From Ephemerocybe angulata (lineage: Eukaryota; Basidiomycota; Agaricomycetes; Agaricales; Psathyrellaceae), in NCBI GenBank assembly GCA_013368325.1, contig JAACJK010000171.1, positions 434,001-498,000 of the forward strand: DNA of 64,000 nucleotides, given 5' to 3'. The notes under the pieces were generated by a model, which searched no databases, was not told where the DNA came from, and was given only the letters and a program-made list of their open reading frames with translations. Positions 60,801-64,000 of this stretch are shown here, piece after piece (position 1 is the first letter of the stretch; every line of letters starts with the position of its first letter). The position numbers were made by a program, and so were the translations under genes.

Positions 60801-63401
60801 CCACATGATAGGCTTCAGCCGACGATATACCAAAGAAGGAGTGATCGAAGTCAGTGATGTTAATGAAGCCAGCTTTCGAAAGGGTGATATCGCCCGGTTG
60901 TTCTTCACGATCTGAGTTAGCTGCCCTGTAGAAGCTCGCGTGATCCCATCGGTCTTCCGGAATAGGAGTGATGATATCGTCTCGCTTCTCCATCATGGCG
61001 TCCCAGAATTCCTCGGGGCCATTGATGGCTCCGGGGAGTCTGAGAGCTTGACCGACGATGACAACCTCTTCGATGCCATGTAGGGGATGTTGGAAGGTCG
61101 GAGTCGGTTCCTCGACGGCAAGGCTGGTGCTAGTCGCAATGCCAAGGGCAAGAGACACCGCTTCAGTAAGTGAACTCAAGTCGACGTAGGTGTGGCAAGT
61201 GTTGAGAGGAAGAGATAGACCGAAAGTAGTGTTGATGGCCTTGACCATCTTCGTCGCCATAGCGGAGTCCATACCAAGCTAGAAAGCCGGTCAACATCCA
61301 TCCCAGAACCTTTGACAAGAAACGCACCTCGGCAAACGATGAGCCATGGTTATCCCTCAAAACACTGTTGTCGATTTGAAGGCCTGAGGAGACAATACCT
61401 CCAAGCAGAGCTGCTACTGAGTCCTCTGTAAACTTCCCCGTGTGATCATTGGCTGAAGGGGCAGGCCGCGTAGCTAATGGCCGTCCGTCTTCCCGAGAAA
61501 GAAGAGACTCAAGCTGGGCGCCGAACACTGCTTCCAACCTCTTGCGGAAGACCGCCCCCTTGCGAGTAATCGGGATGTGTTGATCTTGATTCAGAATGAG
61601 AACTCTTGACCACGATATTCGGAGAGGAGGAGCGAGAGAGCGATTGATCGTGCTGATCTCTCGCGTCACCTCAGCCAGAGCAGCGTGGTAGCCCCGGGTA
61701 TCGGCGATTGAGAGTTCCAAGATTGCACAGACGACACGCGAGGCGCCACGAAGGAAGTTGTCTCCAACAATGCAGGAACGGTGGATGGCCTGAGATCGAT
61801 CCAGAGATTCCTCGATGACTCGGGGATCAAGAGTCTCCCCAGAGCTCATCTATGAAAGTCGTCAGGAACCCGGAAAAGTGGATGGTGGGCTTTCCTCAAT
61901 TAAACCGGGCGGGACGTACCTGGATGAAGTCTTCCTTTCGGCCTTCCCAAACGATTCGACCGTCACCAACAAGTTTATAGATGTCTCCCGTGCGGAGAGT
62001 AACTCGCCCGTCGGATCCGACAGTAAAGGCAGAGTAGTTCGGCCTCAAGTAGCCCTTGGCAATGATTGGGCTAGAAATGTGCAGTTCGCCCTCTGTTGAC
62101 GGTTTTAGTAGGCAATTGTCTTGAAGACAAAACATCGGAGGCATACCGTCTGAAGCGATCTCGCCTTTCTCATCGACGAGATAGAGCTGGCTGTCCGGAA
62201 CAAGACAGTCGGACATCAGCCATCCTTCGTCGTCGTCGACTGAATTGTGGAACATGGGTCCTTGAAGCGAGGCCCGGGTTAATATATCAAGGCAACTTCG
62301 ATGGAGGGAGCCTTACCTCCAACTTCCGTCATACCGATATCGATAACAAGAGGGAGATTGATCTCCTTGGCCCACTTTAAGCATCCAGGTGAGGTGGCTG
62401 CGCCTCCCGAGCCGAAAATCTTGAAGTTCGACATGACTTTGGTAACGAGTGCTTCATCGTTTCCGGTGGATTTAGCCATGATCCCATCGAGAATCCAGGG
62501 CACACCGGCGAACGCATCACAGGACTTCTTCGCCGCGGTGGCAAGTAGCTGGGAGATGACGTCTCCGGAGGCTTCGTCCTGGGTCTCTGAGTGGTACGAA
62601 GATGGTCGGACAGCGAACTGGTAGGTACCTCCTGTAAGAAGCAGGGCGGCCCCAAGGTCATGGGAGACACCGATGATATGTGACCAGGGAGACCAGCCCA
62701 AGACCTTCAGTTGGTGGAACTCCTTGTTCGGCCACGTCTTCTTCCACCAGTTGAGCCGAGCGGCTGCGCCAGTGAATATGTTGGTGTGGGTGAGAGGGAC
62801 ACATTTAATGTTGGCAATGGAAGATGCAGACGAGGTGTGTAGATACATTCCGACATCTTGAGGGGCGTGGGGGTACGTGGAGTTGGTTTCTTCCAAAGAC
62901 TGGTCTATATAGCGCTGGCTCAGCGCGAGGATCGTGGTCGCCTTTGACTCGAATGGCAAAAGCGGCATGGAAAGGTCTGGCACATGTAGTCAGAACGTGA
63001 ATCTTGCAGAATACGCTCTCAGACTCACCAGAGACAATCCGACGTGTAGCGACTTCTGATTCGGGAACCAAGACGCAGGTGGGTCTGATGTCAAGCAACA
63101 TAGAAGTGAGAATGTCCTTGGGTGTATGGTAGTCGATAGGCGCCACAATACCGCCCAGCTTCCATGTAGCTAGAATTGTTGCAAGAAAATAAGGGTGGTT
63201 CTCGCTGACAACAGCGATGGTTGGGCGTAATCCATACGCCTTCTGGATCTCTGTAGCCAAGCAAGTTGAGATGCTGTCCACGTCAGCATAAGTCCAGCGT
63301 TCTTCATTACATTCAAGTGCGTCCAAGTTCTTGGTCTCTGGAGAACGAGCGAGTTTCAGAAATATGTCGAAAAGGGTGTCGGTAGATGGTGGTGGGTCCA
63401 T
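54897..63401 (-). CDS. Partially reducing polyketide synthase with N-terminal acyl-AMP ligase (AL-ACP-KS-AT-DH-KR-ACP)
   Basis: Multidomain iterative PKS, about 2,560 residues over 15 or more exons. Start [20 protein letters not shown]. Acyl-AMP ligase (about 63.4-61.6 kb): [20 protein letters not shown] with the C-terminal Lys loop [13 protein letters not shown]; its A3 loop is atypical ([18 protein letters not shown]). ACP1: [14 protein letters not shown] (61.1-59.4 kb): [14 protein letters not shown] (Cys), [11 protein letters not shown] (His), [12 protein letters not shown] (His). AT (58.9-58.0 kb): [31 protein letters not shown] (57.6-56.9 kb): [15 protein letters not shown], an intact HxxxGxxxxP. 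KR (56.1-55.4 kb): [44 protein letters not shown]2: [12 protein letters not shown]. No ER, methyltransferase or thioesterase. Probably loads a free carboxylic acid starter, then makes a KR/DH-processed chain. Product unknown; release needs another enzyme. Confidence 0.93.
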
Positions 63402-64000
63402 TGTAGAAAGGGTTAGTGGTGGTTTCTGTGGTGGTCGTCGCAGCTTTATGAAAGGCGAGCTTGCAGCGTCAGAAAGACGTATAAATAACGTTCAGAAGCT
63501 GCGCAGATAGGCATCGCCAATCCGCATACTTCGAAGTAGCAGGGAGTCCGGCCCACTTTGACTCCGTACCTCCGGCATATGAGGAGATCCTGGTATGTTG
63601 AATGGGGCTGCATCTTAGACCAGCGCCGTCTGGAAGTGATAATCTCGCTGCGTGATACAGGAGTATGTACGAGCGTCCAAATCAAAACCTTGGCTCTCAT
63701 CCATGAGACCGTAAGACGTATGAGAGACGACATAATCGGGCTCAAAAGGAAGTCTTCTAGCCGAATGAAGTTAAGAATCAGCTTGCCACGACGCAGATGC
63801 AAAATTTGAGAAGGGGACCGCACACCTGAGAAGGACAAGAACCCGTTATGCGTTGAGAGAAGAGCCCTTTGCCTGGACCGAGATTACAGGTAGGCTTCGC
63901 GGTTTCTGAGCCGTTAAACGGGTCGGCATTGAGTTGGCGCCGCCCAATTGCTGCTAGTGGCCCAGTGTCAAGAGCATCGTCTTCAATGTTGATCTCTAGC
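63402..64000. promoter_or_regulatory. PKS upstream region to the window edge
   Basis: About 600 bp upstream of the PKS start. A TATAAATA stretch at 63480-63487 (both strands AT-rich) is 80 bp before the ATG. On the minus strand a frame open from the right edge to about 63780 (beginning LEINIEDDALDTGPLAAIGR) could be the tail of another gene; no family recognised. Confidence 0.35.

Noticed and set aside
63446..63838. 130-codon minus-strand frame upstream of the PKS
   Set aside because: No recognisable product; it lies in the expected PKS promoter and is not in frame with the PKS start.

Overview
The window is intron-dense eukaryotic DNA from a filamentous basidiomycete, most likely an Agaricomycete. 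Almost every gene is cut by many 45-65 bp GT-AG introns. Several families present are typical of mushroom-forming fungi: a DUF6593 protein, a seven-transmembrane FVHCLRILL-type membrane protein, a macrofage-activating-glycoprotein-like secreted protein, and a compact PI-PLC. No prokaryotic or viral genes, CRISPR array or confident RNA gene was seen. Gene spans below are CDS spans with introns included. Start codons and splice sites were worked out by hand from reading frame and splice consensus.

Left part (1-25.9 kb) is dense in conserved housekeeping genes. PMS1 (mismatch repair) runs off the left edge and is divergent from MON2 (Golgi/endosome trafficking). Two GT15 alpha-mannosyltransferase paralogues point away from each other and enclose a magnesium-dependent phosphatase-1 gene and a small CYSTM-like tail-Cys protein. 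Then come a DUF6593 gene, a zinc-dependent formaldehyde/alcohol dehydrogenase-like gene, and a convergent pair of phospholipid signalling enzymes, PI-specific phospholipase C and phospholipase D.

Middle part (25.9-43.8 kb) is gene-poorer. It holds a 7TM membrane protein, a BRD7/9-like bromodomain protein, a homeodomain transcription factor with a 12-nt micro-exon, a Topors-like RING E3 ligase and a short-chain dehydrogenase. Two gene-free stretches of about 2.5 and 3.1 kb contain imperfect repeats and a hairpin that look like remnants of small mobile elements.

Right part (43.8-64 kb) starts with three consecutive secreted Cys-rich, Ser/Thr-rich proteins. A divergent Trf4-type nucleotidyltransferase and an LSH/DDM1-type SNF2 chromatin remodeller follow. 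An 8.5 kb polyketide synthase gene fills the rest, with the order acyl-AMP ligase, ACP, KS, AT, DH, KR, ACP. It has no ER, methyltransferase or thioesterase and no recognisable tailoring gene inside the window. This PKS is the strongest candidate for uncharacterised chemistry here; smaller points are altered catalytic residues in the Trf4-like enzyme and in the dehydrogenase.
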